Positions 1 through 12,500 are shown, counted from the stretch's first letter. The stretch: 64,000 nt of DNA from Siphonodentalium dalli (GCA_032622095.1 CP136068.1:56380025-56444024); one strand, 5' to 3'. The notes: generated by a model from the letters alone, not told the origin. Numbers and translations are program-made.

Positions 1-1258
1 ATAATTCTGCAGATGCGAATAACGTTGAATGGGAAACAGACGCTCTTTATAGAGATGCGTCAAAAACAAACGCTCATTAAATAATCACTTGATTAACCCC
101 CGCCGTGCCTTTGCGGTGATTTGAGATTGGAGAACGGGTGCTCTGAGCTTCTCGAAACCGCGACCACGGTCGTGTCGGTGGGATTTGACACTTACATAGG
201 AAGTTTGAGCTCAATCTTTACACGCGTTTTGGATTCTATGAAGTACACACACACATATATACGAAGTCTCAAAATATATAGTATAGATAGACTAGCAGGT
301 TAGCCCGCCACTGGCGGCATTCGTCCCATGGCTTTGGTCGATCCATTAATTTTAGTTTTTCAATGTAACCCCGTACAGGACCGGGCTACTCAAAAACAAA
401 ATTTCAAGTCGATAGCTCCACCCGTTTCCGAGATCTGGTCTGCGCATGCGCGAATCTGGCGTCGCACGGGCTCGGCGACCCGATAACATTCGTATCCGGG
501 GCAAGATACATTCACATACCAAATTTCAAGTCGATAGCTCCACCCGTTTCCGATATCTCGTCTGCGCATGCGCTGCACGAGCGTCGCACGGGCTCGCCAA
601 TACGACCACCTGGTCAAACTACACTCACGTACCAAGTTTCGTCCCGATCGGTCGAGCTCAATCGGTTAGAGTCTATAAAGGACACACTCATATATATGAC
701 ACTTCCCGTAGGTAGCAAGTTTGAGCTCAATCGGAATTCCCTGGAATTTCCCGTAGATTGGCAGATTCCAGTAGCTTTATAACGGTATATCTGGGGAGAA
801 ATCTGATGCTATATTCGTGATTATGTGGGATGATTTCGGTATATACCGAAGGTATATACTGTAAAAACAAAGCGCGCCATCCGTGCTCGCAGGGAATAAA
901 TTTCGAGCGATAACGTTTGCGTTCCCGTATAATTCTGCAGATGCGAATAACGTTGAATGGGAAACAGACGCTCTTTATAGAGATGCGTCAAAAACAAACG
1001 CTCATTAAATAATCACTTGATTAACCCCCGCCGTGCCTTTGCGGTGATTTGAGATTGGAGAACGGGTGCTCTGAGCTTCTCGAAACCGCGACCACGGTCG
1101 TGTCGGTGTGATTTGACACTTACATAGGAAGTTTGAGCTCAATCTTTACACGCGTTTTGGATTCTATGAAGTACACACACACATATATACGAAGTCTCAA
1201 AATATATAGTATAGATAGACTAGCAGGTTAGCCCGCCACTGGTGGCATTCGTCCCATG
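1..1258. repeat. 928-bp satellite, left side (about 1.4 units)
   Basis: The sequence at position 1 recurs at 929, giving a 928-bp period. The unit holds two similar modules of about 120 bp, each with a TGCGCATGCGCA-type box (about 445 and 565), an inverted TATATACC/GGTATATA hairpin near 838-856, and a junction where a TATAGTATAGATAGACTAG segment leads into a GC-rich head (about 280-316). Short open frames in the unit change between copies and have no coding signature, so I do not call genes here. Confidence 0.9.
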
Positions 1259-1550
1259 GCTTTGTTCGAAAAAGCAATTGCAACAGGTTCCGAGACACTT
1301 GTGCTGCATTTGCAGCAAATTTCGGCAATAGTCAGAAACATGACAATTTTAATTTAATTCTTTGTTTTTCAATGAGTTAATTATTTTGTTTTTCAATGAG
1401 ATAATTGTGCCTTTTTAATTTTTTAATTGAATTTTTTGTTTTTAAATTATACCCGATTTTTTTTTGGTTTTTCAAGGAGTTAATTGTGCCTTTTTAATTT
1501 TGTTTTTCAATTTTACCCGATTTTGTTTTGTTTTTCAATGAACCCGTCCA
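1259..1550. repeat. T-rich degenerate minisatellite
   Basis: Repeated TTTTTCAATGAGTTAATT-like words make up 1340-1545. The mirror block in the right arm (about 9345-9480) is shorter. A third version lies at 15000-15180, next to palindrome 2. Nothing coding is seen. Confidence 0.75.
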
Positions 1551-1797
1551 TGACACTTCCCGTATTTAGCAAGTTTGAGCTCAATCGGTTCGAGTCTATA
1601 AAGGACACACTCATATATATGACACTTCCCGTAGGTAGCAAGTTTGAGCTCAATCGGCATTCCCTGGAATTTCCCAGTCAATATTTAGCAAGTTTGAGCT
1701 CAATCGGTTCGAGTCTATAAAGGACACACTCATATATATATGACACTTCCCGTAGGTAGCAAGTTTGAGCTCAATCGGCATTCCCTGGAATTTCCCA
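1551..1797. repeat. Tandem repeat of about 120 bp (two units)
   Basis: The core AGTTTGAGCTCAATCGG appears four times, alternating with ACACTTCCCGTA and GAGTCTATAAAGGACACAC. The same modules occur in the 928-bp satellite unit (about 660-750), so this is a rearranged piece of satellite. The mirror is at about 9090-9340. Confidence 0.8.
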
Positions 1798-1975
1798 GTC
1801 ACCAACGCGGCGTAATTTTGGTACATATATAGAGACCAATTGTCCATCGGCTGTCATGTGTAGTAAAGATGTCTTATAAGCCGACATTGCCGTGGGGATG
1901 CCCGTTCCTACACGCGTTTTCGATTCTATGAAGTACCCACATATATACACACATACATACACATATATATATATA

Positions 1976-2240
1976 TTCGTATCGGGGGCAAGATACATTC
2001 ACATAGCAAATTTCAAGTCGATAGCTCCACCCGTTTCCGAGATATCGTCTGCGCATGCGCTGCACGGGCGTCACACGGGCTCGCCAATACGACAACGACC
2101 ACCGCCTGGTCAAACTACACACACGTACCAAGTTTCGTCCCGATCGGTCGAGAATCGTATATTTGTATTAATGACAAACAGACAGACAGACAGACAGACA
2201 GAGGTCTTCAAAATATATATGAGATATCTCAAATACTGTA
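1976..2240 (+). mobile_element. RTE/SINE-like 3' tail module
   Basis: The sequence has the layout of an invertebrate RTE/SINE-type tail: CGATAGCTCCACCCGTTTCCG, then ACCAAGTTTCGTCCCGATCGG, then a (CAGA)n run at 2179-2200, then a TTCAAAATATATATGAGATA end. The same layout is seen at 23511-24191 with different bases. The mirror at 8495-8910 carries an extra module of about 128 bp. Family assignment rests on the pattern only. Confidence 0.5.
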
Positions 2241-3312
2241 TGTATATGTATATATACGACCATTAGGGAGAGGAATAGAGTGTGCCTAGCACAGTGTCAT
2301 CCCCGGGCATGACACTATGAGAGGAGCGGCGATACAAGGAAATTCACACAGTACGTTTTTTCGATGAGATATGTCTGTGATTAGTTTTCTCCTGAAATCA
2401 TTTTCAGAGCACTGGTCGTGGCACTGATGGTCGATTCGTGATGTTCACGCCTCACAGTACTGGGAGTGCAGATGGCGAAACAAGCTGACCGATAAAAAAT
2501 GTAACCCCCCCCCCCCGACTGTGTCGAAGTTAATTTAGAGGTCGGCCCACTAACCAACTGGGGTATCCACGTGTTCGGATCTCAATGCAACAACATAATA
2601 TATGCACATTGATCTAAATTAAATATAGGGAGCATATAAACATATATAAATGTATGTATCATATATTTATGTATAAATTCGTATTCAAACAATAAATTAT
2701 CTAGAATGTTATACATGTGTGCAATTGCATTTAGTCGTTCATATTGCAACACCACCCATGCACCCCACATATGTATTATACCGTCGCTTTCACATTCTGG
2801 AGTCAGAAACATCTTTCTGTGAGAATCGATGAGTGTTCAGACCAACTAATAACCGGTCGCATGTTATTGCATCCACGTGCTCCCAGGAGTCTTATTTATC
2901 ATGAAAAAAACGAATGATTTATGCTGCCCAAATTAAATAGCCTTTTGCCCAAATCTTTACAAAATCCGAATCACTCGACCGCTCCGGTGAGAAGTTCAAT
3001 ACCCATTCAGATACATGGCCAAATCAGTACGTAATGCCTGGATTTGTGTTCAATACTCACGATGCCGTACACCGAACTAGAATACTGCAGTACAGTTGTC
3101 CACTGGATACATTAGCACATACTGCCGTAAACCAGATGTTTTTTAATCAGATTTTTTTTAGACCTTTATCCTTTATCCTTCTCTGTAAATTCCTCCTATG
3201 TCAGGAGAACCGTCCTATATATATAGGGTGGACGTGACCACTTCTTCTTGAGCGCATTCTAAATATTGTAGTGTGTCTCACAATCTTCTGATATATGTAC
3301 ATGTAAATATGT
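2241..3312. other. Unassigned arm DNA
   Basis: Holds a C-run at about 2505-2517 (a longer G-run at 8242-8260 in the mirror), an AT-rich stretch at 2582-2820 and a T-rich stretch near 3140-3180. Open frames are short, lack family motifs and are copied in the mirror only because the DNA is. The equivalent in the other arm is 7447-8494. Confidence 0.6.
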
Positions 3313-4075
3313 TTAGATTGGATGAATAGGTGTCAAGTCGGGGTTGAGACCGCCACTAACTGCCGGGGTCCACAGGCGGAGATTTGGGACCAGGTTTCTT
3401 TGCACCAGGATACGAAGTCGGGCTTGTTGAAGTTGATAACCTCTGGATATAGCTTCTATCTTCTGCATGCAGTCATGTGGGACATGGTATATTGAGCATT
3501 CGAGTATTAATTTCAGTAGTTGTTGATTTTGTAAAGACGGGTTCAGACCAACTTGGCTCAGCGTTTCTTTAATTGCGTTTATAAATCGATTTCTGACTTC
3601 ATTGAGACTGTTGCATGATGTTATAAAATGGACCATGTCTTCATGTTCTTTACCGCATAGTTGGCAGATATCTGTGTTGGCAGAGGTAAATTTGGCTTTC
3701 TGCCGTTGGAGAATGTAGGTGGCTGTAGCCATTTTCATTTTGTATGTTGCCTTGGTAGTGGCCAATGGTTCAGAAGCGTCCCAGATTTGATGTACGGAGT
3801 CAGGGGAGTGTCTTGGAGGTTGAGATGCGATAGAGTTGATTTTCCCATGGCTTCCTGTTTCAAAATTTTCATCCAGTGGGAATCTACTGCAGTGTCAACC
3901 ATGGTTTTCCATAAATGTTTTGGAGGAGGTAGTGCTACTGTGTCGTGTGTTGGTGGTAGGTCATACATTTCAGAGAGATTGTTGACTTTAATGAACCAGC
4001 TGTTGGATTTTCCAAATTTGATTGCAAGTTGTCTGGCGGCTAATTGACATTCGATGGAGCCTTGGTTCCGAACTA
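3313..4075 (-). pseudogene. Non-LTR retrotransposon ORF2, C-terminal remnant (left copy)
   Basis: On the minus strand, two overlapping frames (about 4050 to 3735, then 3765 to 3313) read like the end of a LINE ORF2. The second carries a zinc-binding cluster, CQLCGKEHEDMVHFITSC (C-x2-C-x7-H-x4-C), after a TYILQRQKAKF stretch. This layout is typical after the reverse transcriptase domain in many animal LINEs. The endonuclease and reverse transcriptase are absent, so the copy is 5' truncated, and a frameshift separates the frames. It cannot encode a working enzyme. The clade (RTE, CR1 or other) is not resolved. Confidence 0.75.
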
Positions 4076-4399
4076 CATTCCCATAATTATGTTTTCATGG
4101 TTCTCTTATGTACTTCTGCCTCCAGTGGAATAAGACCAAATGTGAGTAGAGCTGCACAGTTGGTTGTTCTTGTATGTAGCTAGGTGCTGTAGACGCTATG
4201 CTGTCTGTACATAAAATGTTTCCAGTTGATGCATCTCCTTCTTGTTAAGGTTTATGACATCTAAACCACACAGTAAGCGACCACATTTTGGTTACATTTA
4301 TGCGGCATTCTATTTTTGTTCATATTTTAACATAATTATGTGATGACTTTTCGCGCGAGTATGCGCCTAAATTGTCAATTGACGAATAAACCTTTCGCT
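4076..4399. other. Unassigned arm DNA
   Basis: Sits just upstream, in element sense, of the truncated LINE copy and may include more of its decayed body. No motif was recognised. The mirror is about 6355-6680. Confidence 0.45.
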
Positions 4400-4980
4400 T
4401 TGTGTCAAAGTGAGATAGCCTTCGTTAACCACAGCATCTCTGCCATGCAAATGCGAAGGTTCGCATTTGGGAAGGTCTCAAAGCCTGATATCTGCATGCA
4501 CCTACTGTAGCATAAAACACTCGTGACTGCTTCCGGTGTCATATAGGTATACAGTGGTAAAGTGCGATTTCTATAAATTCTGGCAAGTTCTGATCGATCG
4601 TAAACTTGGTTTGACGCCAACCGATTGGGAGCGCCAACATCGACATGTATATAGTTGCAATCAAACGGAGTGCGTTAAGGATGATCGCGAATTAAAAAAA
4701 AAATCTCAATTTCAAACAATCAATTTCAAAGGAAAACGCATTATCCTTTATAACCAATTTATGGTATAGTGTTATAGCAACACGTCTTTATCCTCAAAAT
4801 ACGAGAGATATGTTCGAATTATGAAAAAAGTTGTTTAAAAAAAATAAAAACAACCATTTTTCATTATAGACTGTTTGACAGGAAATATTAAAAAAAACAC
4901 ACACATGCACAAACTGCATGATCTAAACTACGAACACAACTATGGTATATATGTGCTCGTCTGCCATCTGAAATCATGAC
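4400..4980. repeat. Inner terminal module of palindrome 1
   Basis: The last part (about 4700-4980) resembles, with substitutions, the sequence at 49250-49490 and the inverted copies at 49757-50503. Shared blocks include TATCCTT(T/C)ATAACCAAT, (T/C)ATAGTGTTATA and ATCTGAAATCATGACTG. The similarity continues past the arm end into the spacer (AGTTTTTTGGCAGCCATTT near 5022). It is thus a dispersed repeat family, not a feature unique to the palindrome. Mirror 5764-6355. Confidence 0.8.
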
Positions 4981-5763
4981 TGTCTGCGATAAATAAATAA
5001 AACATTATTCTTTGCATATTTTAGTTTTTTGGCAGCCATTTTGCAGGACTACACCCAGTTTCACATTCTGCTTCCGACACACAGACCGCCCCTCTCCTGA
5101 ACCCCATCATCGGATCCTCCCGGTGAATATAGACTCTTTACAGAGGAGCGCAGTGATATTTGCGCCCAAATGGAATAGCAAATCCATCGTGCACATTTCT
5201 GTGAACATGCACAACGACAGACAATTCGAGAATTGGCGAATTGGATTCTGGCGTACTATTGTCAAGAACCCAACGCCCAGACCCATCAGACAGATTGATA
5301 GTTACTGTGAAAACAACGAACCGGCCCCTGGCTCCCGACTGGCTTCCAGAGTCCTATTCGAAATCCGCCCCTACCGGGGCCTCCCCGGGGGGTCATACGT
5401 GATTTGAAGTTGGGATGGTGTACAGAATCTGCGGATCGACCAGAACCCAAATTTCCCACTCTACCACCAAGAGACTGGGTTAAGAAAACATCGAACTGGT
5501 TTCTGACTATCAATTGGCTTTCCAGAAAAATATTAAATAGTGTTTCTATGTGTTTTGAGGCAGTGTCACATTCAGCTTCCAACACCCACACCGAACCCCT
5601 CCGAACCCCTCCTCGGAACATCCCGGGGAGAATATAGGCTATACGCAGATGTGGACAGTTAGATTTGCTCCTAAACGGAACAGCAAACCATACGTCACAA
5701 CAACCATTACGTGAATTTGCGAATAGGTTTCTGGCGTAATATTCCGAATCCTGTTCGAAATCC
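4981..5763. repeat. Palindrome 1 spacer with an internal direct repeat
   Basis: Not mirrored. A segment starting near 5052 (CAGTTTCACATTCTGCTTCC) recurs in altered form near 5566 (CAGTGTCACATTCAGCTTCC), and both are followed by a GATCCTCCCGG/ACATCCCGG-type box and a 'gcaaatcc/gcaaacca' segment. Parts match the flanks of the foldback element: 5178-5245 with 39369-39430, and 5275-5325 with 42300-42350. Long open frames cross the region on both strands but lack motifs and follow the GC-rich composition, so I do not call a gene. Confidence 0.7.
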
Positions 5764-6679
5764 GTCATGATTTCAGATGGCAGACGAGCACATATATACC
5801 CTAGTTGTGTTCGTAGTTTAGATCATGCAGTTTGTGCATGTGTGTGTTTTTTTTAATATTTCCTGTCAAACAGACTATTGACCTATAATGAAAAAATGGT
5901 TGTTTTTATTTTTTTTAAACAACTTTTTTCATAATTCGAACATATCTCTCGTATTTTGAGGATAAAGACGTGTTGCTATAACACTATACCATAAATTGGT
6001 TATAAAGGATAATGCGTTTTCCTTTGAAATTGATTGTTTGAAATTGAGATTTTTTTTTTAATTCGCGATCATCCTTAACGCACTCCGTTTGATTGCAACT
6101 ATATACATGTCGATGTTGGCGCTCCCAATCGGTTGGCGTCAAACCAAGTTTACGATCGATCAGAACTTGCCAGAATTTATAGAAATCGCACTTTACCACT
6201 GTATACCTATATGACACCGGAAGCAGTTCGCATCACGAGTGTTTTATGCTACAGTAGGTGCATGCAGATATCAGGCTTTGAGACCTTCCCAAATGCGAAC
6301 CTTCGCATTTGCATGGCAGAGATGCTGTGGTTAACGAAGGCTATCTCACTTTGACACAAAGCGAAAGGTTTATTCGTCAATTGACAATTTAGGCGCATAC
6401 TCGCGCGAAAAGTCATCACATAATTATGTTAAAATATGAACAAAAATAGAATGCCGCATAAATGTAACCAAAATGTGGTCGCTTACTGTGTGGTTTAGAT
6501 GTCATAAACCTTAACAAGAAGGAGATGCATCAACTGGAAACATTTTATGTACAGACAGCATAGCGTCTACAGCACCTAGCTACATACAAGAACAACCAAC
6601 TGTGCAGCTCTACTCACATTTGGTCTTATTCCACTGGAGGCAGAAGTACATAAGAGAACCATGAAAACATAATTATGGG

Positions 6680-7446
6680 AATGTAGTTCGGAACCAAGGC
6701 TCCATCGAATGTCAATTAGCCGCCAGACAACTTGCAATCAAATTTGGAAAATCCAACAGCTGGTTCATTAAAGTCAACAATCTCTCTGAAATGTATGACC
6801 TACCACCAACACACGACACAGTAGCACTACCTCCTCCAAAACATTTATGGAAAACCATGGTTGACACTGCAGTAGATTCCCACTGGATGAAAATTTTGAA
6901 ACAGGAAGCCATGGGAAAATCAACTCTATCGCATCTCAACCTCCAAGACACTCCCCTGACTCCGTACATCAAATCTGGGACGCTTCTGAACCATTGGCCA
7001 CTACCAAGGCAACATACAAAATGAAAATGGCTACAGCCACCTACATTCTCCAACGGCAGAAAGCCAAATTTACCTCTGCCAACACAGATATCTGCCAACT
7101 ATGCGGTAAAGAACATGAAGACATGGTCCATTTTATAACACCATGCAACAGTCTCAATGAAGTCAGAAATCGATTTATAAACGCAATTAAAGAAACGCTG
7201 AGCCAAGTTGGTCTGAACCCGTCTTTACAAAATCAACAACTACTGAAATTAATACTCGAATGCTCAATATACCATGTCCCACATGACTGCATGCAGAAGA
7301 TAGAAGCTATATCCAGAGGTTATCAACTTCAACAAGCCCGACTTCGTATCCTGGTGCAAAGAAACCTGGTCCCAAATCTCCGCCTGTGGACCCCGGCAGT
7401 TAGTGGCGGTCTCAACCCCGACTTGACACCTATTCATCCAATCTAA
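6680..7446 (+). pseudogene. Non-LTR retrotransposon ORF2, C-terminal remnant (right copy)
   Basis: Mirror copy of the fragment at 3313-4075, now on the plus strand. An upstream frame (about 6700-7024, readable from SIECQLAARQLAIKFGKS through YDLPPTHDT) overlaps the zinc-cluster frame 6994-7446, which ends in LTPIHPI and a stop. The cluster reads CQLCGKEHEDMVHFITPC, with Pro in place of Ser in the left copy. The frameshift is shared by both arms, so it predates the inverted duplication or was copied between arms. Confidence 0.75.
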
Positions 7447-8494
7447 ACATATTTACATGTACATATATCAGAAGATTGTGAGACACACTACAATATTTAG
7501 AATGCGCTCAAGAAGAAGTGGTCACGTCCACCCTATATATATAGGACGGTTCTCCTGACATAGGAGGAATTTACAGAGAAGGATAAAGGATAAAGGTCTA
7601 AAAAAAATCTGATTAAAAAACATCTGGTTTACGGCAGTATGTGCTAATGTATCCAGTGGACAACTGTACTGCAGTATTCTAGTTCGGTGTACGGCATCGT
7701 GAGTATTGAACACAAATCCAGGCATTACGTACTGATTTGGCCATGTATCTGAATGGGTATTGAACTTCTCACCGGAGCGGTCGAGTGATTCGGATTTTGT
7801 AAAGATTTGGGCAAAAGGCTATTTAATTTGGGCAGCATAAATCATTCGTTTTTTTCATGATAAATAAGACTCCTGGGAGCACGTGGATGCAATAACATGC
7901 GACCGGTTATTAGTTGGTCTGAACACTCATCGATTCTCACAGAAAGATGTTTCTGACTCCAGAATGTGAAAGCGACGGTATAATACATATGTGGGGTGCA
8001 TGGGTGGTGTTGCAATATGAACGACTAAATGCAATTGCACACATGTATAACATTCTAGATAATTTATTGTTTGAATACGAATTTATACATAAATATATGA
8101 TACATACATTTATATATGTTTTTATGCTCCCTATATTTAATTTAGATCAATGTGCATATATTATGTTGTTGCATTGAGATCCGAACACGTGGATACCCCA
8201 GTTGGTTAGTGGGCCGACCTCTAAATTAACTTCGACACAGTCGGGGGGGGGGGGGGGGGGTTACATTTTTTATCGGTCAGCTTGTTTCGCCATCTGCACT
8301 CCCAGTACTGTGAGGCGTGAACATCACGAATCGACCATCAGTGCCACGACCAGTGCTCTGAAAATGATTTCAGGAGAAAACTAATCACAGACATATCTCA
8401 TCGAAAAAACGTACTGTGTGAATTTCCTTGTATCGCCGCTCCTCTCATAGTGTCATGCCCGGGGATGACACTGTGCTAGGCACACTCTATTCCT
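7447..8494. other. Unassigned arm DNA (mirror of 2241-3312)
   Basis: Mirror of the left-arm stretch. The G-run at 8242-8260 is longer than its C-run partner, an expected replication-slippage or sequencing difference. No gene is recognised. Confidence 0.6.
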
Positions 8495-8910
8495 CTCCCT
8501 AATGGTCGTATATATACATATACATACAGTATTTGAGATATCTCATATATATTTTGAAGACCTCTGTCTGTCTGTCTGTCTGTCTGTTTGTCATTAATAC
8601 AAATATACGATTCTCGACCGATCGGGACGAAACTTGGTACGTGTGTGTAGTTTGACCAGGCGGGGGTCGTTGTCGTATTGGCGAGCCCGTGTGACGCCCG
8701 TGCAGCGCATGCGCAGACGATATCTCGGAAACGGGTGGAGCTATCGACTTGAAATTTGCTATGTGAATGTACCTTGCCCCGGATACGAATTTTATCGGGT
8801 CGCCGAGCCCGTGCGACGCCAGCTTCGCGCATGCGCAGACGAGATCTCGGAAACGGGTGGAGCTATCGACTTGCAATTTGCTATGTGAATGTATCTTGCC
8901 CCCGATACGA
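8495..8910 (-). mobile_element. RTE/SINE-like tail module, with an extra 128-bp unit
   Basis: Mirror of 1976-2240. Two consecutive copies of the 'GGAAACGGGTGGAGCTATCGA' module (about 8725 and 8850) replace the single left-arm copy. This accounts for the 128-base shift in arm pairing. A (TCTG)n run lies at about 8566-8588. Confidence 0.55.
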
Positions 8911-9089
8911 ATATATATATATATGTGTATGTATGTGTGTATATATGTGGGTACTTCATAGAATCGAAAACGCGTGTAGGAACGGGCATCCCCACGGCAA
9001 TGTCGGCTTATAAGACATCTTTACTACACATGACAGCCGATGGACAATTGGTCTCTATATATGTACCAAAATTACGCCGCGTTGGTGAC

Positions 9090-9340
9090 TGGGAAATTCC
9101 AGGGAATGCCGATTGAGCTCAAACTTGCTACCTACGGGAAGTGTCATATATATATGAGTGTGTCCTTTATAGACTCGAACCGATTGAGCTCAAACTTGCT
9201 AAATATTGACTGGGAAATTCCAGGAAATGCCGATTGAGCTCAAACTTGCTACCTACGGGAAGTGTCATATATATGTGTGTGTCCTTTATAGACTCGAACC
9301 GATTGAGCTCAAACTTGCTAAATACGGGAAGTGTCATGGA
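9090..9340. repeat. Tandem repeat of about 120 bp (mirror)
   Basis: Mirror of 1551-1797, with CCGATTGAGCTCAAACTTGC as the repeated core. It leads into the satellite array. Confidence 0.75.
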
Positions 9341-9540
9341 CGGGTTCATTGAAAAACAAAACAAAATGGGGTAAAATTGAAAAACAAAATTAAAAAGGCA
9401 CAATTAACTCCTTGAAAAACCAAAAAAACACATTGAAAAACAAAATAATTAACTCATTGAAAAACAAAAAATAAATTGTCATGTTTCTGACTATTGCCGA
9501 AATTTGCTGCAAATGCAGCACAAGTGTCTCGGAACCTGTT

Positions 9541-12500
9541 GCAATTGCTTTTTCGAACAAAGCCATGGGACGAATGCCGCCAGTGGCGGGCTAACCTGCT
9601 AGTCTATCTATACTATATATTTTGAGACTTCGTATATATGTGTGTGTGTACTTCATAGAATCCAAAACGCGTGTAAAGATTGAGCTCAAACTTCCTATGT
9701 AAGTGTCAAATCCCACCGACACGACCGTGGTCGCGGTTTCGAGAAGCTCAGAGCACCCGTTCTCCAATCTCAAATCACCGCAAAGGCACGGCGGGGGTTA
9801 ATCAAAGTGATTATTTAATGAGCGTTTGTTTTTGACGCATCTCTATAAAGAGCGTCTGTTTCCCATTCAACGTTATTCGCATCTGCAGAATTATACGGGA
9901 ACGCAAACGTTATCGCTCGAAATTTATTCCCTGCGAGCACGGATGGCGCGCTTTGTTTTTACAGTATATACCCTCGGTATATACCGAAATCATCCCACAT
10001 AATCACGAATATAGCATCAGATTTCTCCCCAGATATACCGTTATAAAGCTACTGGAATCTGCCAATCTACGGGAAATTCCAGGGAATGCCGATTGAGCTC
10101 AAACTTGCTACCTACGGGAAGTGTCATATATATGAGTGTGTCCTTTATAGACTCTAACCGATTGAGCTCGACCGATCGGGACGAAACTTGGTACGTGAGT
10201 GTAGTTTGACCAGGTGGTTGTATTGGCGAGCCCGTGCGACGCCCGTGCAGCGCATGCGCAGACGAGATATCGGAAACGGGTGGAGCTATCGACTTGAAAT
10301 TTGGTATGTGAATGTATCTTGCCCCGGATACGAATGTTATCGGGTCGCCGAGCCCGTGCGACGCCAGATTCGCGCATGCGCAGACCAGATCTCGGAAACG
10401 GGTGGAGCTATCGACTTGAAATTTTGTTTTTGAGTAACCCGGTCCTGTACGGGGTTACATTGAAAAACTAAAATTAATGGATCGACCAAAGCCATGGGAC
10501 GAATGCCGCCAGTGGCGGGCTAACCTGCTAGTACTATATATTTTGAGACTTCGTATATATATATGTGTGTATATATGTACTTCATAGAATCCAAAACGCG
10601 TGTAAAGATTGAGCTCAAACTTCCTATGTAAGTGTCAAATCCCACCGACACGACCGTGGTCGCGGTTTAGAGAAGCTCAGAGCACCCGTTCTCCAATCTC
10701 AAATCACCTCAAAGGCACGGCGTGGGTTAATCAAGTGATTATTTAATGAGCGTTTGTTTTTGACGCATCTCTATAAAGAGCGTCTGTTTGCCATTCAACG
10801 TTATTCGCATCTGCAGAATTATACGGGAACGCAAACGTTATCGCTCGAAATTTATTCCCTGCGAGCACGGATGGTGCGCTTTGTTTTTACAGTATATACC
10901 TTCGGTATATACCGAAATCATCCCACATAATCACGAATATAGCATCAGATTTCTCCCCAGATATACCGTTATAAAGCTACTGGAATCTGCCAATCTACGG
11001 GAAATTCCAGGGAATGCCGATTGAGCTCAAACTTGCTACCTACGGGAAGTGTCATATATATGAGTGTGTCCTTTATAGACTCTAACCGATTGAGCTCGAC
11101 CGATCGGGACGAAACTTGGTACGTGAGTGTAGTTTGACCAGGTGGTCGTATTGGCGAGCCCGTGCGACGCCCGTGCAGCGCATGCGCAGACGAGATATCG
11201 GAAACGGGTGGAGCTATCGACTTGAAATTTGGTATGTGAATGTATCTTGCCCCGGATACGAATGTTATCGGGTCGCCGAGCCCGTGCGACACCAGATTCG
11301 CGCATGCGCAGACCAGATCTCGGAAACGGGTGGAGCTATCGACTTGAAATTTTGTTTTTGAGTAGCCCGGTCCTGTACGGGGTTACATTGAAAAACTAAA
11401 ATTAATGGATCGACCAAAGCCATGGGACGAATGCCGCCAGTGGCGGGCTAACCTGCTAGTCTATCTATACTATATATTTTGAGACTTCGTATATATGTGT
11501 GTGTGTACTTCATAGAATCCAAAACGCGTGTAAAGATTGAGCTCAAACTTCCTATGTAAGTGTCAAATCCCACCGACACGACCGTGGTCGCGGTTTCGAG
11601 AAGCTCAGAGCACCCGTTCTCCAATCTCAAATCACCGCAAAGGCACGGCGGGGGTTAATCAAGTGATTATTTAATGAGCGTTTGTTTTTGACGCATCTCT
11701 ATAAAGAGCGTCTGTTTCCCATTCAACGTTATTCGCATCTGCAGAATTATACGGGAACGCAAACGTTATCGCTCGAAATTTATTCCCTGCGAGCACGGAT
11801 GGCGCGCTTTGTTTTTACAGTATATACCCTCGGTATATACCGAAATCATCCCACATAATCACGAATATAGCATCAGATTTCTCCCCAGATATACCGTTAT
11901 AAAGCTACTGGAATCTGCCAATCTACGGGAAATTCCAGGGAATGCCGATTGAGCTCAAACTTGCTACCTACGGGAAGTGTCATATATATGAGTGTGTCCT
12001 TTATAGACTCTAACCGATTGAGCTCGACCGATCGGGACGAAACTTGGTACGTGAGTGTAGTTTGACCAGGTGGTCGTATTGGCGAGCCCGTGCGACGCCC
12101 GTGCAGCGCATGCGCAGACGAGATATCGGAAACGGGTGGAGCTATCGACTTGAAATTTGGTATGTGAATGTATCTTGCCCCGGATACGAATGTTATCGGG
12201 TCGCCGAGCCCGTGCGACGCCAGATTCGCGCATGCGCAGACCAGATCTCGGAAACGGGTGGAGCTATCGACTTGAAATTTTTTTTTTGAGTAACCCGGTC
12301 CTGTACGGGGTTACATTGAAAAACTAAAATTAATGGATCGACCAAATCCATGGGACGAATGCCGCCAGTGGCGGGCTAACCTGCTAGTACTATATATTTT
12401 GAGACTTCGTATATATATATGTGTGTATATATGTACTTCATAGAATCCAAAACGCGTGTAAAGATTGAGCTCAAACTTCCTATGTAAGTGTCAAATCACA

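Larger units (their letters stand above)
1..4980. repeat. Palindrome 1, left arm
   Basis: The whole stretch reappears as its reverse complement at 5764-10821. Matching landmarks are the decayed retrotransposon ORF at 3313-3765 (mirror 6994-7446), the AT-rich block at 2582-2812 (mirror 7947-8177) and the inner edge, where CATCTGAAATCATGAC at about 4965-4980 mirrors GTCATGATTTCAGATG at 5764. The arms differ by scattered substitutions, by about 128 bp of extra repeat in the right arm, and by a shortened T-rich block near 9400. They are therefore old enough to have diverged. The window edge truncates the arm. Confidence 0.95.
5764..10821. repeat. Palindrome 1, right arm
   Basis: Reverse complement of 1-4980. 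The pairing offset (sum of paired coordinates) shifts from about 10753-10759 near the centre to 10887 and then 10822 further out. This marks insertions and deletions between the arms rather than an exact copy. The arm merges outward into the 928-bp satellite array, so its true outer end cannot be set. One visible substitution changes the reading of the retrotransposon fragment from Ser to Pro. Confidence 0.95.

Noticed and set aside
2505-2518. C-run/G-run pair as a possible telomere-like or G-quadruplex signal
   Set aside because: A single uninterrupted homopolymer with length variation between arms; no repeated motif.
5012-5768. Overlapping open frames of 131 and 160 codons on opposite strands in the palindrome 1 spacer
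   Set aside because: No motif, strongly biased to the local GC-rich repeat, and the same family elsewhere (39369-39430 and 42300-42350) is not open.
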